Below, one piece after another: positions 10,301-25,300 of a stretch of 64,000 nucleotides of DNA. The notes beneath the pieces are model-generated. The model made no database searches. It saw only the letters and a program-made list of their open reading frames with translations, and was not told the origin of the DNA. Origin of the DNA: Strongylocentrotus droebachiensis (taxonomy: Eukaryota; Echinodermata; Echinoidea; Camarodonta; Strongylocentrotidae); contig JAVYIG010009917.1 in assembly GCA_035222895.1 (NCBI GenBank), positions 1 to 64,000 of the forward strand. The letters are read 5' to 3'. Both the position numbers and the translations under genes were made by a program. Numbering within the stretch: position 1 is the stretch's first letter; every line of letters starts with the position of its first letter.

Positions 10301-13300
10301 AACGTACACAAACACCCAATCACTCTTACTGCATTTCGAACCTACCATTTTTAAGTCCAAAATAAAGATGTGCATAAAAACGTTTTTAAAAATCTGTTTC
10401 CAGTCAAAGGATCTCCTCCTTGGGTACTCGCTCTTTTGAGTGAATCCATAATAATATTCAGGAAGAAAACACCTCGTTCAAGCGTCGAATGGCAAATTCG
10501 AATCCACAGTCAAACGGCAGAACTCGTATCCTACACACGCACACGTACACTCACGTTCACCAGTACCACAGACACTCCAGCCCAGGCCGCTAGGCCCGGC
10601 ATTCATGAACAACAACACACCGTATATCGCACTTGCAATGTGCCCACTGAATCACCGAAGTCTTCGCTACTATACTTTGAATAGGTATTGCGGGCGCCGC
10701 GCGCACGATCATCTACCACCATGCTCCCCCCAAAATGCACGACCGCACACTAGTATCAAAACAGTAATAACGGCGGCCGTGTTGTTTCGGAATTAAACAA
10801 GATGGCGGCGGACGGACCATGTGCGTGAAAGTGCCTATCCAGTGTAGTCAATGCTATGTATGGAAAGCCAAATTCCCCAAAATCGGAACGTTCCGTTTTT
10901 TAGGGCTATAAAAACTTCAAAAACGGAACAGTTCCGTTAAAATCGGAACGGTTGGCATGTCTGCAAAAGGATATGGGTTGAGACCTTTGATGCTTAAACT
11001 GTAGGAGATGAGATGCACATTCATGTAGTTACAGAATTTAGTACATCGGCAAAGGTCTGCATGTATATGAATCGTCTTTTCCTTCTCAAATTTGCAACAA
11101 TTATTTTTATTTTCTATTCTTTCATAGTTTTGATAAAATAAGAAATAGTATTGAGTAACAACAGATGCAAACAAAAATATTTAAACAAAATAAAGAGAAG
11201 TAACCAATTTGTACACAAAAATATTGATTAACTCTTACTGTACTGGGCTATTTTGAGCACCTCTCTGACCTCGGCTTTCGGATGTCCGATGAACACGAAA
11301 ATGTGCAAGTTTGTAGATATTTACGTAAGGAACAAGATGGTATAATTATTTTTTTTCAAATTATTCCAGTTTTTGTCGTTAAAGCCTAAATAATTATGCA
11401 AAATGCTAATTTTATGCATTTTACAGAAAACTCTACATATTTGTCTGTAGACTTATGAAGAATCTTGAAAATGTATTGAATAAATGTTTCCTTCATCTCA
11501 AATTCATGAGGTTTCATTTTTTTAATGATATTTGAAAATGCGTAGGTTAATTTGCATAAATTATGAATACACAAATTACGCATTCATGAATATCAAATCT
11601 GGAAATATACAGGGAAATAGAATCATTACAAAAATTGTCAGACTCCACTTTTTGAATGTTGATACTCATTATTCATATGAAAATTATTCTTTTCTAACAC
11701 AAAATAGTTATTTTGATGTAATTAATAATGATAATTTATGCAAATTTGATGCGATTTTCAAATATTTATTTCTTATGTATTTTATTGTTTTTTATTTCTT
11801 ATTATATCTTTTGTTTTATTTCTAATGTATTCTTTTGTTCTGGAATATATCAAGTTACTTTGAGAAACATATAAAAGCAATTTGATATTAATAAAATATT
11901 GATAAAATGCAACAGGAAGGGACTCAGATCCTCCAAAGTTAAAAATTAAAACATCACTAAAAGTCGACACTAAACTTAACTGACACACGTATATATTTCT
12001 GTCTGTCCCTGTCATCATTAGGCTCAATCTGATACAGAGATCAAAGAAGCCTACGACGCACTTCGCAACCATCCTACAGCTCTAGAATGCATCGCTCAGG
12101 CATGTCCTGATAAGCTAAGGAAAGGTAGGAATACATTTGAGCTTACTTGGTTTATTCAATGTAAAATGTTCACATCTAAACTGTATTTAATTTTTTTTAT
12201 GTGTGGGGCCCTATTTATAAGCAATTTGCCCTTTTTTGTGTCCCTGACCATATATCTGTTTTAAATTTTGTATGTTTTATGTATTCTATTTTTCTTGTGT
12301 ATGTTTTGCTTTTGCATTTATGTGGTTCAATGAATTCAATTATCTAAAGCTTAATTGAGATTTTTCATTGGTTAAAGGAAATACAAAGTTTTGGTATCGG
12401 GTCATGAATTTGGTTCAAATGAACATATTGGAAGCATATGCGATCCTACAATATTCAGTGATTGTTGGCGCAGTTGAAATCGAGTCTTAAGTTATGAAAT
12501 TGTAAATAATAAACTAATTATGTTGTATAGCTCCCTCTCAAGGTCAAGATATTAATTAAGCTATAAAACAATGTTTCTTGACTAAAATAGACCTATTGGC
12601 TATTCCTGTTTGGAAATTATGTATCACAACTACATATTCTGAAATTTTCATGTTCGCAGCTACCATTGTATGGCTGTAGGCGCTACCGGTATTTGAAATT
12701 TTATATTCAATTTTTCTCAAAAGCAGAAGGGTTTTAGGGGCTAAATTTTATAGTTCTTATAATACATTCACAGGGGCATCCAAATATATATCAATCTTGT
12801 AAAGAATCACTATCCAGCCAATTTTCAAAATTTCCCAAAACTTTGTATTACCTTTAACAACATTTCTGGTAGTAGAACTGACTTTTCAGGGAAGATGCCT
12901 TAAAGTACTTCTGAATGGCTTATCATGTGGTTGACTTGGCATCGTGTGGCATCATGGTAGTTCTTTTTTTATCACTTATTTCCGAGATATTTTTTATTCG
13001 GCATTGACCATTTCTAAACTTATCTTTCTTTATTTTAATCCTTAATTCAGTGAGCTATTTCCATATGCCAGTATTGAATTGAAATCCTAAAGGTTGAATT
13101 ATGTATTTTTAAACTTAATTTTACTAAAAAATATTCTGTTTTGAATAATGGTTTTAAAATATTTGGATCATTTGATTCACGTTTCATTGAAGTGTTTGGA
13201 ATGAACAATGTGATTTGAAACCCTTCAAGTTGCATCGTGATATATTACTTGCATCGTGACATGTATACTAGTTGCATCATGACATAATTACTTGTTGCTA

Positions 13301-16300
13301 TAAATATTCCCATACGAATGGTTTCAATTGATTAGATGTACCTACGTGTATGTACTTTGTTATGAGCTAAGCAAGACCTTAAAATGGGTAACTTTGCAAA
13401 AGCCATTGGGTTACACAGAGGAATCCTACCATCAATTGGTGCCTATTATTTTGTGAAACATTGCACTTGCACGTATGCCAATTGAGCTTCATGCAGAGAG
13501 ACAAAGAAAGCAGCTGAAGTGCTAAAGGGATTGGGTATCTTTGTCTCAGATTCTAAACAAAATCCTGGATTTAATTTAGCTCATGTACTGCAAATCTTTA
13601 GGTCAGTCAGGAATCCCATGACTTTTACCAGCCGATTGCCTGTCTGGTATATCAAGATATTTATGGTTGGAGATTGAAATTTCAAAAACCATTTCCTAAT
13701 GTATTTTTAACGCTACAGTCTATTGGGGAAAATGAGTATGGTAAAACCAGTCACTAAAAGATTTATACTTTTTTGAGGCACTTCATAATCATTTTGAAGC
13801 GCAATTTTGTTTAGGGCTTCAATATTACACCATATCACAGACACTGATAACATGTAGCGCCATGCATCTCAGATTTAACATTGTTAAACGATGCCTTTAA
13901 TTCCTTATCTTCTTTCTCTAAATATAGGATTTTGTGGGCTTCTTTCCCAGCAGCTTTGTAAAACACATAGAGCTGTATAAATATGATTATATCATTTTGT
14001 AATTTCAATCGTTATTTTTCTCTCTTTCACCGTAGGATTTATTGAGCTGCATGTATTCCCAGGCAGTTTCGTTTGTGCAGACATCAGTTTAACAGAGCTG
14101 CCAACCATCCTGTTTTTCCCGGAATTATTCTGTTTTTTCATCCAATTTTTTTTTTTTTTTTTTTACTAACCACACGTCAAACTGCCCTAAAATGTTATTT
14201 CGATCACAAAGTCAATAGAAAACTTAGGTTAAAACATACTTGAAGAGAAAAATATTCTCAAAAAGAATGAAACGCTGATAATACCGAAATATCTACTTGT
14301 AATAAACTAATATGGAAAAAAATTGCATGAGGAATGGATATTTCTGCATTGGTAGTGTGTCGCGCGTGGTTGTAAGTTTGGTTTTAATAATTTCCTTTTT
14401 TTTGGCTTAAAAATTCCTTTTTTTTGGCTTAAAAATTCCTTTTTTTTGCCATCGTGGTTCCTTTTATTGGTCGCGTAAGGTTGGCAGCTCTGGTTTAACT
14501 GTGTTCCCCATGCTAGGATCAATCTGCTTTGTAAAATTTCACCATTTCAAAAGTTATTTTTCTTTCTTTCACTGTAGGATTTAGTGAGCTGTTTCCAAGC
14601 AGTGATGTTGGAGCCGAGGTCAGTTTGACCGTGGTCACCATGTGCCAGAGAACACAGCACGACATGTCAACATGGTCGTCTGAAGTCGAGGAGGAGAGGG
14701 ATGAACTTCTAGAACATGTGAGTACTTTGAGGGATCTACTTCATGTTCCCATCTCTAGGGCCCTGTCTTATAAGGAGTTAGGATTGATCCAAATCAATCC
14801 CAATTGCCAGTTTGCAGTCTCCTATCTCTTATGTACATAGTTGCGATTGGTATCGATCGCAAATAAGTTGCGATAAATATCAACTCTTTATAAGAGGGGC
14901 CCAGGCTTCTCAACATGAGTTTGTTTGTTTGTTTGTTTATTTGTTTACCACCAGTCCAAAAGTTTGAGTGACAAAGCAATGCCTCAGAATTAATTTTCCA
15001 AAGTCAGCCCTTTGTCCAGTACTAGCACCAAGGTATATGCTGAGTAAGACCTCACTCATCCCTTTATTCAACTAACCCCATTCTCTTCCAATATGTTTCC
15101 TCTGGTGGCAGTGGTGGGATTATAGGGTCCAATGAATCCTTTCAGTGCTGTATATGATTTTTCTCAAATTTGTTTATATTTTATTAATTTGTTTTCATCC
15201 TGTAATTTATACATAATTGTATCACATATAAAGTAATTGGTCAAAGCACTTTGCAGTGTATTATTATGCTTGTCATTGAATTCAGTTATATGATTATGTA
15301 CTTGTAGTGCACATTCGGGTGGCCATTTTACAAGCACACATTTTTACAAGCACACATATCCTATTTCATGACAACAGAGGGAGCCATTGCCTTCTTGTAA
15401 TCAGTACCATTGATTATGAGAGATTGGCCAACCCGGTTCCATCGAGTTGGGCACAATATGGCGAATACTGCATTGTTGGACAAGCACAAAACAAAAGAAT
15501 ATAAACCATGTTGTGACCAAACGGAAAGCAAGTTGGCCAAAGTTCTGTGTTCAGATGGTAATAATCTCTGTTTAAAGCCCCACTGTCCTACTTGTAGCTA
15601 TACTTGCTCCCTCTATATTGAAAACTTCCCCAATCGATGCCTGTTGGTCCCCCATGATCCTCTTTTTCTTATGTTAGTTGAGAGCTGAGTTAATGAGATA
15701 GCCACCTATCAGTGACCTCGCTGTGTGGTCTAAGCCCTTCTGACCCAGTAGTGTTGACGGTCTTTAAGTGATCTGTTCTCAGAGCTTTAGAACAATCCGA
15801 CTACTGTGCTCTATTCAAGCAAACTTGGGCTATATCATTTCCTTTCATCTAATTTGTTTCTTTGATTGTAGTTTGTGATGAGTGCAAAGGAGATTTGTAG
15901 GAAACTAAAAGAAGCTGGTTACTGGGCTGACTTTATAGATCCTTCCTCAGGACAAGCCGTAAGTACAATCTTTCATTTTAACAAAAAGGTAACAAGTCAA
16001 AATTGCATCTGAAATGAAGTATGATGATGATGATGATGGTGATAACGGTGATGGTGGTGATGGTGATGGTGTTGGTGGTGATGATGAAAATGATAATTAT
16101 GATAATGATGATGATAGTGATGATGATGATGTTAAGATGTAAATACTCTGACAACCATTGCTCCAGGCTCTACTTCTCCCAAAATATAGTGCTAGGGTCA
16201 GTTGTAATGTTTTGTTCAGGGAGGAATTTCATGGTTAGTGTAGGATATTGACTGAAGAGTGATTTATCTGCAGAGAGCCAGCAGGACCTTAACCTATATA

Positions 16301-19300
16301 TTTTGATACCTGCAGATATAACGCCAATCTGGTTTTTAAAGATACAAAGGAGTGGGCTCTCATGGAGATTCAACACAAAATAACAGGTGTTGTCAATAAC
16401 CAGGATTAGCTTTCAGTTTTATGACCAACATACCTTATGTAATGTTTTGCATTTCCCTATATGGTAAAGTCAATATATGTCACTTTTCCCTCACCCGAAG
16501 ACTCTCCGAGAGACTAGGGGGCATTTCTTGATAGGCTTAAGGGTTTGCTATGCAGACTTGTCTTGTACACTCATTAATAGTATTTCCACCTTGTCTGGTG
16601 TCAGCTAATTATGGCCTTCTGCACATGGAAACTGACGACCCACTCCCTTTAATGAATGAATTTTGCTTCAGCTGGATTTCCATATTCCTTGCCATAACAT
16701 TTCACTCACAGAATTTGAATTTCATTGGCAGTTCTTTTCAAAGTTATATTCTTGTCCAATCTTTTCCTTGATACTGGTAGGTCACAATTTAGAGAACTGG
16801 GGGCGTTTCAAAAAACTTGTCATCAGTGACAAATGGCAGTTTTTGTTATAAGCTACTGAAATCCCTGCTTCAGATTGGTTTTAAACAGATTTGTCACTAA
16901 TTTTGGTCATTTGTCATTGAAAAAAGGCATTTTGAAACGGGTCCCAGATTGGTATTTAGAGTTGATGTGAAAATTGAAAGGGACACAGGTTTCCTTATAA
17001 ATTACAGGCCTTATAATTACCCGATTTAAATCAGTTTCCCGATTTTTTCTTGATTTTTTTTTCCCCTGATTTTTTTCCCGATTTTTTTTTATCTTCCTGA
17101 TTTTCCCCCTTTTTCCCTGATTTTCCCTTTTTTTTCCCCTCTTTTTTCCCAATTTTCTAACTCAAAATTTTGACGCCATTTTTTTTCTTCCTGAATCCTT
17201 TTTTTTTTTTTTTTACTCACTATCACCCCTGATATTATGGTAGGCTCTTTCAAGTTTGCGTTCATAGAAGTAAAAGGCTGTCTTGCCAGTAATATTATTT
17301 TTGGCAAATGTATTTTCCTATTCAGGGTCAATCAGTCTGTTAATGGACTAAAATATACAAGAAGATAATTTATTCATGTTTCAAACTGTATGTGTTACCT
17401 GTATTTAATTTTTCTCTACTTTTATCAACCTTCAACATGACTAAACACTGAAACATTCATCAGGGGCCCATTTCATAAAACTTGTTATCTAGATGGCAAA
17501 TGGTAAATTTATATGACAAATTTGCTCTCTCAGCCAATCAGATACCATGATTGTAGTAGCTTATAACAGTAGTTTGTATTGTTATCAAGTATTATGAAAC
17601 AGGGCCCTGGCTTATTTTGTAATCCATTTGAATATTTTATTGCAAGATCTTGGATTGTCTGAGTCAGGCAACTTTATATTACAAAATGCTTCTCTGCTTT
17701 GGCAGATCTAGTTTTTAGGGGATAATTTTAGATATTAGGCCAGTGCTGAGGCATGCTTTGTGCTTTGTTGTACATACTTTCAAACATTCACAGTGAAACA
17801 ACAGGAAAAATGGAGGATTTGTATTTACATTCTGATAATTTAATTCATTTCTTTAAATTCCAAACATTACAAGTACATGTATGTGTGAATTTGTTTAAAT
17901 CTCAAATATAGCTCAACCAATTTCTAAAAGAGAAATGTTTTCATGCACCTGCAAAATATAAAGGTAACTGAACATATTTAAGCACATCTAGACCAGAACA
18001 TTTATGCGTTAAAAAGGCTATTTCTGAATTGTATTCTGCATGTACATGTACATGTATCCAGATTGATCATAATTTGTTTATTTGGTAGGTCACATTTAAG
18101 AAATTGATCATGTGTCTATAAGGAACAAATAAATGTTTGTACAATTACGACTTCTTTGCAACATGTCACATGTACCACTGCATATCGATGACAATGAATT
18201 ACATTAAAAGCATAGACAAAAACATAGCTATGAATGAACCCATTTTAATAGAAACGCTAGAAAGATGCACACAAAATTTGCAAACTATTTTTAAAGAACA
18301 TGAATACTTTGGTAGAGAGCAAACGTTTTTGGTTCATGTATATGTTTGTTGAGAATTGGAAATAAAATAATTTGAAATGAGTCTAGAGTGTCAGGGGAAG
18401 AAAGATAAACCATGAAAACAAACAGATAAAGTCCAGGAGGGTTAGTTTCTGTTACATCAGTATCAACTAGGGTACTTGTCTATTTTGATTCGAAGTTGGT
18501 ATCAATATTTCTTAGATTTATATTGATCTGTTTAATATTTCCTCTAAATAAAACTGTAAAAAAGCCAAAAGCAATTTGAGAAGATGGCCTTAACGGAATA
18601 AATCTTTATCGAAAAACAAAACATTTTTTGCCAGTAATAATGGAATTTTACTCGCAATTGATTAGCTTAGGCACATTTGACCTTGAAGATAAAGCATTTT
18701 ATGTTCATTTCCACTGTCCATAAACGGTTGTACTAACACATCACATACATGTACATCTGCATGTGTTTTAATACTCAGTACTCGATACATTCATACACAA
18801 TCAGTTCCCGATTCTTACAATACTGCAGTAAATTTGGTTAGGCACAAACAAGTGAATATATCTTTGTTAATCTGTGTATATTACACACAAGTTCTTGTAT
18901 AATATTGATACATTTTTCAAACCAAACAAACAATAACTTCTGCCTAAGATTCGTAAGGTATACGATATCGCCAGAGGCAGTGATTAAACATGTCTAGAAT
19001 AATGATATAACCATCTTGTGTCACATCGATACGTCCAGTGTTTGGCTGGATAAGCTCCAGAGGCAGGTTTCCTGCAAACCGATTCTCGTCAAGATTAACA
19101 ATCTGTATCTTCTGGCTCTTCTCATCGTGCACCAGAAGATGCCCTCCCGTCGTTATGGCGATGGACCCCGGTTCCGCCATTTTGTCCTTTGACCGGAGCT
19201 CTTTGACGTACGAGCCGATGCTGCTGAGTTCCTGGATGCGGAAGTTGCGGGCTTCACTCACGAAGATGTGATCGTCGGAGCCGATGGAGAGGAAATGGGG

Positions 19301-22300
19301 GTGGTTGAATTCCCCCGGCTTGGATCCTTCCTGACCAAGACGGGTGATGAGCTTTCCCACTTTGGTGAAGATGAGAAGGCATTGAAGGGCGAGGTCAATG
19401 ACGTAGATGTTCCCTTGGGAGTTCAAAGCGATACCGTGAGGATGGGTAAGCTGGTCGTGTCCAAACTGATGGACAGGGAAACCATCGTAGGTGTAGACGA
19501 CTACTTGCTTTGAGCCGAGGAACACTGCTGCGATGTGAGAAGAGTCTGAACCTATCAAGGCAGGCTCTTGGAAGTCCACAGGAAACTGACCTAGGTGCCT
19601 GCCATCTGAGGAGAAACGCTGGATGCGAGAGTTCTCAACGGTGTCTGCGACGAAGATGTCTCCGTGCGGGGTTACGGTGAGGTCTGTCGGGTTGAGCAGT
19701 TCTCCTATACCACTTCCGCTACGGCCTATCTGCTCCCTTGTATGCACTGGTATGACTTGCTGAGCGATAACATCGCCCGTTGTCTTTAGAGTCACATTGA
19801 TGTCGTAATCCCCTGGAGACACCGGCAAGAAGCGAACATTGTAGGTTGACACTTCCCTGTCATTACACACACAGCCTATCACTGAAGAATCCGTGAGTTT
19901 TCCATCTTGATCCCTTACTACAATGTTCATCATATCAGGAGTGAGACGTGCTCTCTCCATCTCGCTCTCATCGCGTTTGTCCCCGAAAGGAACCCTGTAC
20001 CTGTTGGGGATGTCCAGCCCAAACATGCATGGGCCACCAACAAAGGAGCTCTTGGCTTGTAACCTGACAGGTTGAACTTTGACCTGGAGAGGGCTGCTCT
20101 TGATTGGCTGACCTGAGACGGAGATGTTGAGTTGGTGTGTCCCTGCGACCTTTGGTCTGAAGGTGATGGTGTAGGTCCCATTATCATTATCAAGGATCTC
20201 ACAAGGGATCGATCCTCCATCGGGTGTTTGCATGTTAGCTGCGAAGCTGTCTGCTCCCTGTTTGCATTCTTTCCCCCTTTTGTCAATAGCTTTCACTTTA
20301 GCAGTGCACTTTGCGCACACCAGTGCAGGCCTTGCTACTGCGATTGTTTTTGAAGGATCTGCGTTTCCTAAGTAGATCAGTCCCAAATTCTGGACAGCAT
20401 TCTCAAATTGTTTCATCTCCTTCTTGTCCGCTTTACTCAAATGAAACTTAGTCAGATTTGTGGTTGTGGTAGGATGATATCCATTCTCATCCTTCATGTC
20501 AACATGCCTGGCAGTCTTCAGCTTCCGTCCCCGTTTTATCTTCAGAGTGTCTTTGGCATTCATCTGGACCTCTGATTCGTTGCGGTCGTTGCAGCCATTT
20601 TGTTTCTCCTCTTCCTTGTTGTTGTAGGGTTTGCTGTCTCTGTCGTCGCTTCCGCTCCCTTCCTCGATCGACCCCAACGGATTCAGCTTGAGCTGATGTG
20701 TGTGGTTCTTTGCTGCCTTTCTCTTCTTGGTCAACAGAGGGGGCTTGATGACTTTTCTCTCCTCAGAGACTTGCTGTAGGAGGGCCTGCTCTCTGATGTC
20801 AAGCGTTTCTCTGCACTTGCTAAAGAACTCCCTGACCTGAAAACACAAGAGAAATAGAGAGAAAAGAAGATTAAATTACTGAGGATTAGAATCAAAGTAT
20901 GAAAAGGATCCTTTTCAGTGTGATTTGCTCAATAATTTCATTTGAATTTGAGGAGTAGAATAACAAAACTAACCCTTACACACATTTGACCGTGATAGGC
21001 ATATCTCCTAAACTGTTAACCTGAGTGTCTTTTCTCATTAGCAGAAATGGGTTACATGTTATAAAACTGCATACATCTTTACAAATATGAAGTCGAGGGG
21101 TCAGTGACACAAAGACGTAACTCCATTTTGGCCATTTTTAGAAAAAGTGGTTTATGAGCACTGAGCACTTGGGCCTAAAGGAGTTAAGTCTATGTTTCAC
21201 TAGCCATTGACTTTAATGGGGTGTTGGGTGGAGATAAGTCTTTGTGTTTCCTGAAAAGCCCACATTTAATGAACATTTTGGCAAAATATGGAGTTACGTC
21301 TTTGTGTCACTGAACCCTCAAAGTGTGAAACCAAAAAATGATTGGATACATTGTGAAAATGTCTCCTGCAGTGTTTCTCACAGTGTTTTAAAACAGTTTT
21401 TGACAACTTCATTTTTTGTTTTCTGTTTGACACGGACCTCTCCTCCCCAACCCGTCAGATATCCAGCAGAGCAGGGCAGTAAAATGAAAGTATTGTTATT
21501 CCCTGCTTGGTTACCCTAGCAACATGACATTGTCGACATACTGAGTTATTGACCTTTTGACCCTGTGAGCAAGAAATCATCCATTGATTATTTGTTCTCC
21601 CTTTTTTAATAGACAGGCAGCAAAGTTGTTTTTTGTCTCTGACATCACAAAGGAAATGAAATGCTAGTAACTCTTTCTGTGCAAATCAGTTTACAAGTGA
21701 TAGTTTACTGATCCAAATAAATTTGTCATTGGAAGTCTAATTTTTAGATCAGTCATTGTCAAATCTATCAATGTATGCTCCAAACATGATTGTTTCTATT
21801 TTTAGGGAGGATGACATTGCTGTTTTTTAAAGCTAAACATATGATATAAATGATGAATGTGAAGTCCACAGTTCACATTCTTTGGCTCAAAACATTTGCT
21901 TTCTGGTTTAAGTTAATAGCTACAATACGGTAGATTCACAATCCGCGATGCTATCTAGTGACACCAGTGTTTACTTGATTTTATGTGATGCATCATTGGA
22001 AAAAGTCATTGAAAAATTGCATTAGTACATGTATATAAAGTACACGAGGAGAAAGGGAAATTTAATCTAACATTTTTGGTGGGGAAGGTTTGAATAGCTT
22101 TTCCGAGGTAATATTTTATCTTTAATTGACTCTACTCACAACGTTTTGGTCACTTTTGGTCAGGGGTAATATTTCTAATCGTCACCACTCGCCAGTATCA
22201 GCAAAGGAGATTTGATTGGCGTATACATGTACAGTATGTAAATGTATGCTCTGATGCTAGAAAGAGTGTTCAAATTGTTCCCCATCAACAACAATATGGT

Positions 22301-25300
22301 CATTTTGGTCACTGTAGTGTTTTTTAAACCGTTTTTGAATTCCAATCATAGATATATCTTGATAATCAGACAGGCGATCAGCTTGTAAACGTCATGGGAT
22401 TCCTGACTGATTTAAATGTTTATAATGATGATTGCAATATGAGCTAAATCCAGGAATTTGTTTCGAATCTGAGACAAAGATGCCCAATCCTTTAAATATC
22501 TCCTGATGTAATTTCATTCAGTGAATAAAAGCTTACAGCCAGTGCAATGGTACTTGCACCTGTAGCTTAATTCAATTAAATCTGACGAACGGGGAAGAAT
22601 GCCAAACAGGGTGAATAAACCGGGTCATCTCAATAATAGAATGATTTATAAAAAACAGAGAAAACAATTGTCTAAAATTAGCATTCATTTCCTGCCTTGG
22701 ATTCAAGTAGACCTATATCGCATTAACCTGGATCATACATGAAGCTGATGAAATCAACTTGTATTAACCTATTTGGCAGAAGTTCATGGAATATAATTTA
22801 TTATTTTGTCATGGGGGATGGGGGTTATTCAGCGGTTCATGGGTTGGTGTATACATTTTGTATTGAGATCCAAATTTTTAAATTTCAAACATCCAGACAA
22901 CTTTCTTGATTGTATATGTATTGTTTTTGTTGTTGTTAATGTTGGTGTTAGTGTTTTTTAAATATATTTTATGTTATACATAATTTTATACAATAGACAA
23001 CTTCATGTTAAGCTCAGTGTGAATGACATTTTCTTTTACATGTACGTACATTTAACAATATTTGAGGTCAAAATATTGAATTCTCTTTTCACTTTTCTAT
23101 TTCCGTTATAAATATTATTATTTGAATCATGGAAAAGGTTTACAAACCTCATTCCTGACTGCTTCCATGCTGTCAAATGGTTTCTCCGAGATGTCTGGAG
23201 TGGTGGTAGTAGATAGGGGCGGGGCATCTTCAATCGTATGTTTAGGGGATGTGGGTGGGGTGATGTCGATGAGAGCTGTGCTGATGTGACGCTCGCTCCC
23301 GCCTTCCATGTTATCAGCTAGCTGTAGTTCTCGGCTCCTGTGACATAAAAGAGAGATTGAAAGGGTTTAAAGTCAATTCCAGAAATAAATTGCAGGGTAA
23401 TTTTGATATTTGTTGGACAGGGTGGGGCATCGCCGCTCTGAGGTGGGGGGATGTCCATGTGAGCCATGCTGATGTGACGCTTGCTCCCTCCCGTGTTATC
23501 AGCTCGCTGTATTTCTCTGTTCCTGTGAGTTGAGACTATGAGTAAAAGGTTTGTTAGGGTAAAAATCAACTTGGTATTATTAACATAATAGATGTGATTT
23601 GATTTGCGATGTGAGCTGTGCTGATGTGATGCTTGCCACCTTCTTCCATTCATTCGGCCCGCCATAGTTCTCTGTTCTTATAAGTTGAGAGTATTCAAAG
23701 GGTGATAAAAGTCAGTTATGATTTTGAAGCTGATGTGAGGTCCTTAACCCCTATACCGGTACCTCCTATGGGATCTACTTTGATTGTCATGAACTTGATA
23801 TTAACATTCTAGATACAATTCGATTTGAGGATTTCCTTATTCCTGTTTAAAAAAAATGACATTCAGTACATTTCAGGAAGAGTGGAAGTAATGTGTCATA
23901 ATTTAAAGAATACATTGTCCGATTAACCATACATGTAGGTCAGAACTTCCTTGTGTCATGCTGGAATGGTCTATTTTTAGGTGAAAGTACAAGGAAGGTT
24001 GATAGCTTGTTTTTGAAAGTGTTGTGATTTTATATCACAAGACATCCAATCAGTCACAAATTATTCATGATTGCTTTCACTTTATTTATAAACTAGTACT
24101 AGTAGCAATTGATATCTTAAAACTCAAATTGAGAATCATTATCATGTCAAACACAACTTTCATTAGATAGAGCCAACACAATCAACCTACATGTATGTGA
24201 TTACGTGTACTCTATGACTCACAAACTATTTACCTACATGTAGATGCCCTTTTAGGTTTTTTTCCTCAAAATGCACTGGTTACTTTAAAGCCCTACTGCA
24301 CTACTTATAGCTACTTGCACCCTCTAAATAGCAAACAATGCCTAATCAGTACCTGTTGGTCCCCCATGATCCTCTTTTTCTTGTATTAATTGAGAGCTGA
24401 TTTGATGAGATAACCACCTGTCGGTGACCTTGCAGGGAGGTCTAATCCTTACTGGCCAAACTAGTACAGATGAGCTTAGGGTTTTTTTTTTCTCAAAATG
24501 AACTGGTTACTTTACTTTCAAAATAATTGAGTATGGATAATGAAAACTAGCCTGCCAGATTAATTTGTAATGGAAGGAATAGAAACATATTGTACCTCAT
24601 GAAAGACATCAGTACAAGATGCACTTTCTCATCCATTTATCCTGATGTGATTGTTCAGGTTCAGGTACTTTTAAAGCCCATCTGAACTAGTGTGCAGGAG
24701 GGATTAGACCTCCCTGCTAGATCACTGACAGGTGGTTATCTCATCAACTCAGCTCTCAATTACCGGTAACATAAGAAAAAGAGGATCACGGGGAACCAAT
24801 GGTCACCGATTAGGCATTTTTTTTTCTATAGAGGGAGCAAGTAGCTACGAGTAGTACAATGGGGCTTTAAATGCTATGTAAAGTATCATTTTAGTGAAAT
24901 GCATCACACATCGATTAAAATGCTTTGCTGGAAGGAGTAACAAAAAAAAAGAGTCTACATTTGTAAAGTGCTCACAGCCTCACACAATATGTTTAGTTTA
25001 TTAGAATGCTTTACTCATACATGTACATGTACATGTACATGTAGGTGTAACAGTTTTATGTAAAGCGGATATTTACATGTATGTGTAAATGGTGCTAGCA
25101 TTAATTAGTCAGACTGCTTTAGTTGTAGGAGTAAAAATCATGTCGGAAACTCCCAGAGATCCGCCAAAGATACCAACATCCTGTTCGCTAGCTTCTCATC
25201 GATATCATTACAATACATACACATGTAAACATACCGTATATATGTGTGTACACACACGATCTAGAATTTGCAACTATTTGTCTTTTGGATTAGCTATCAG

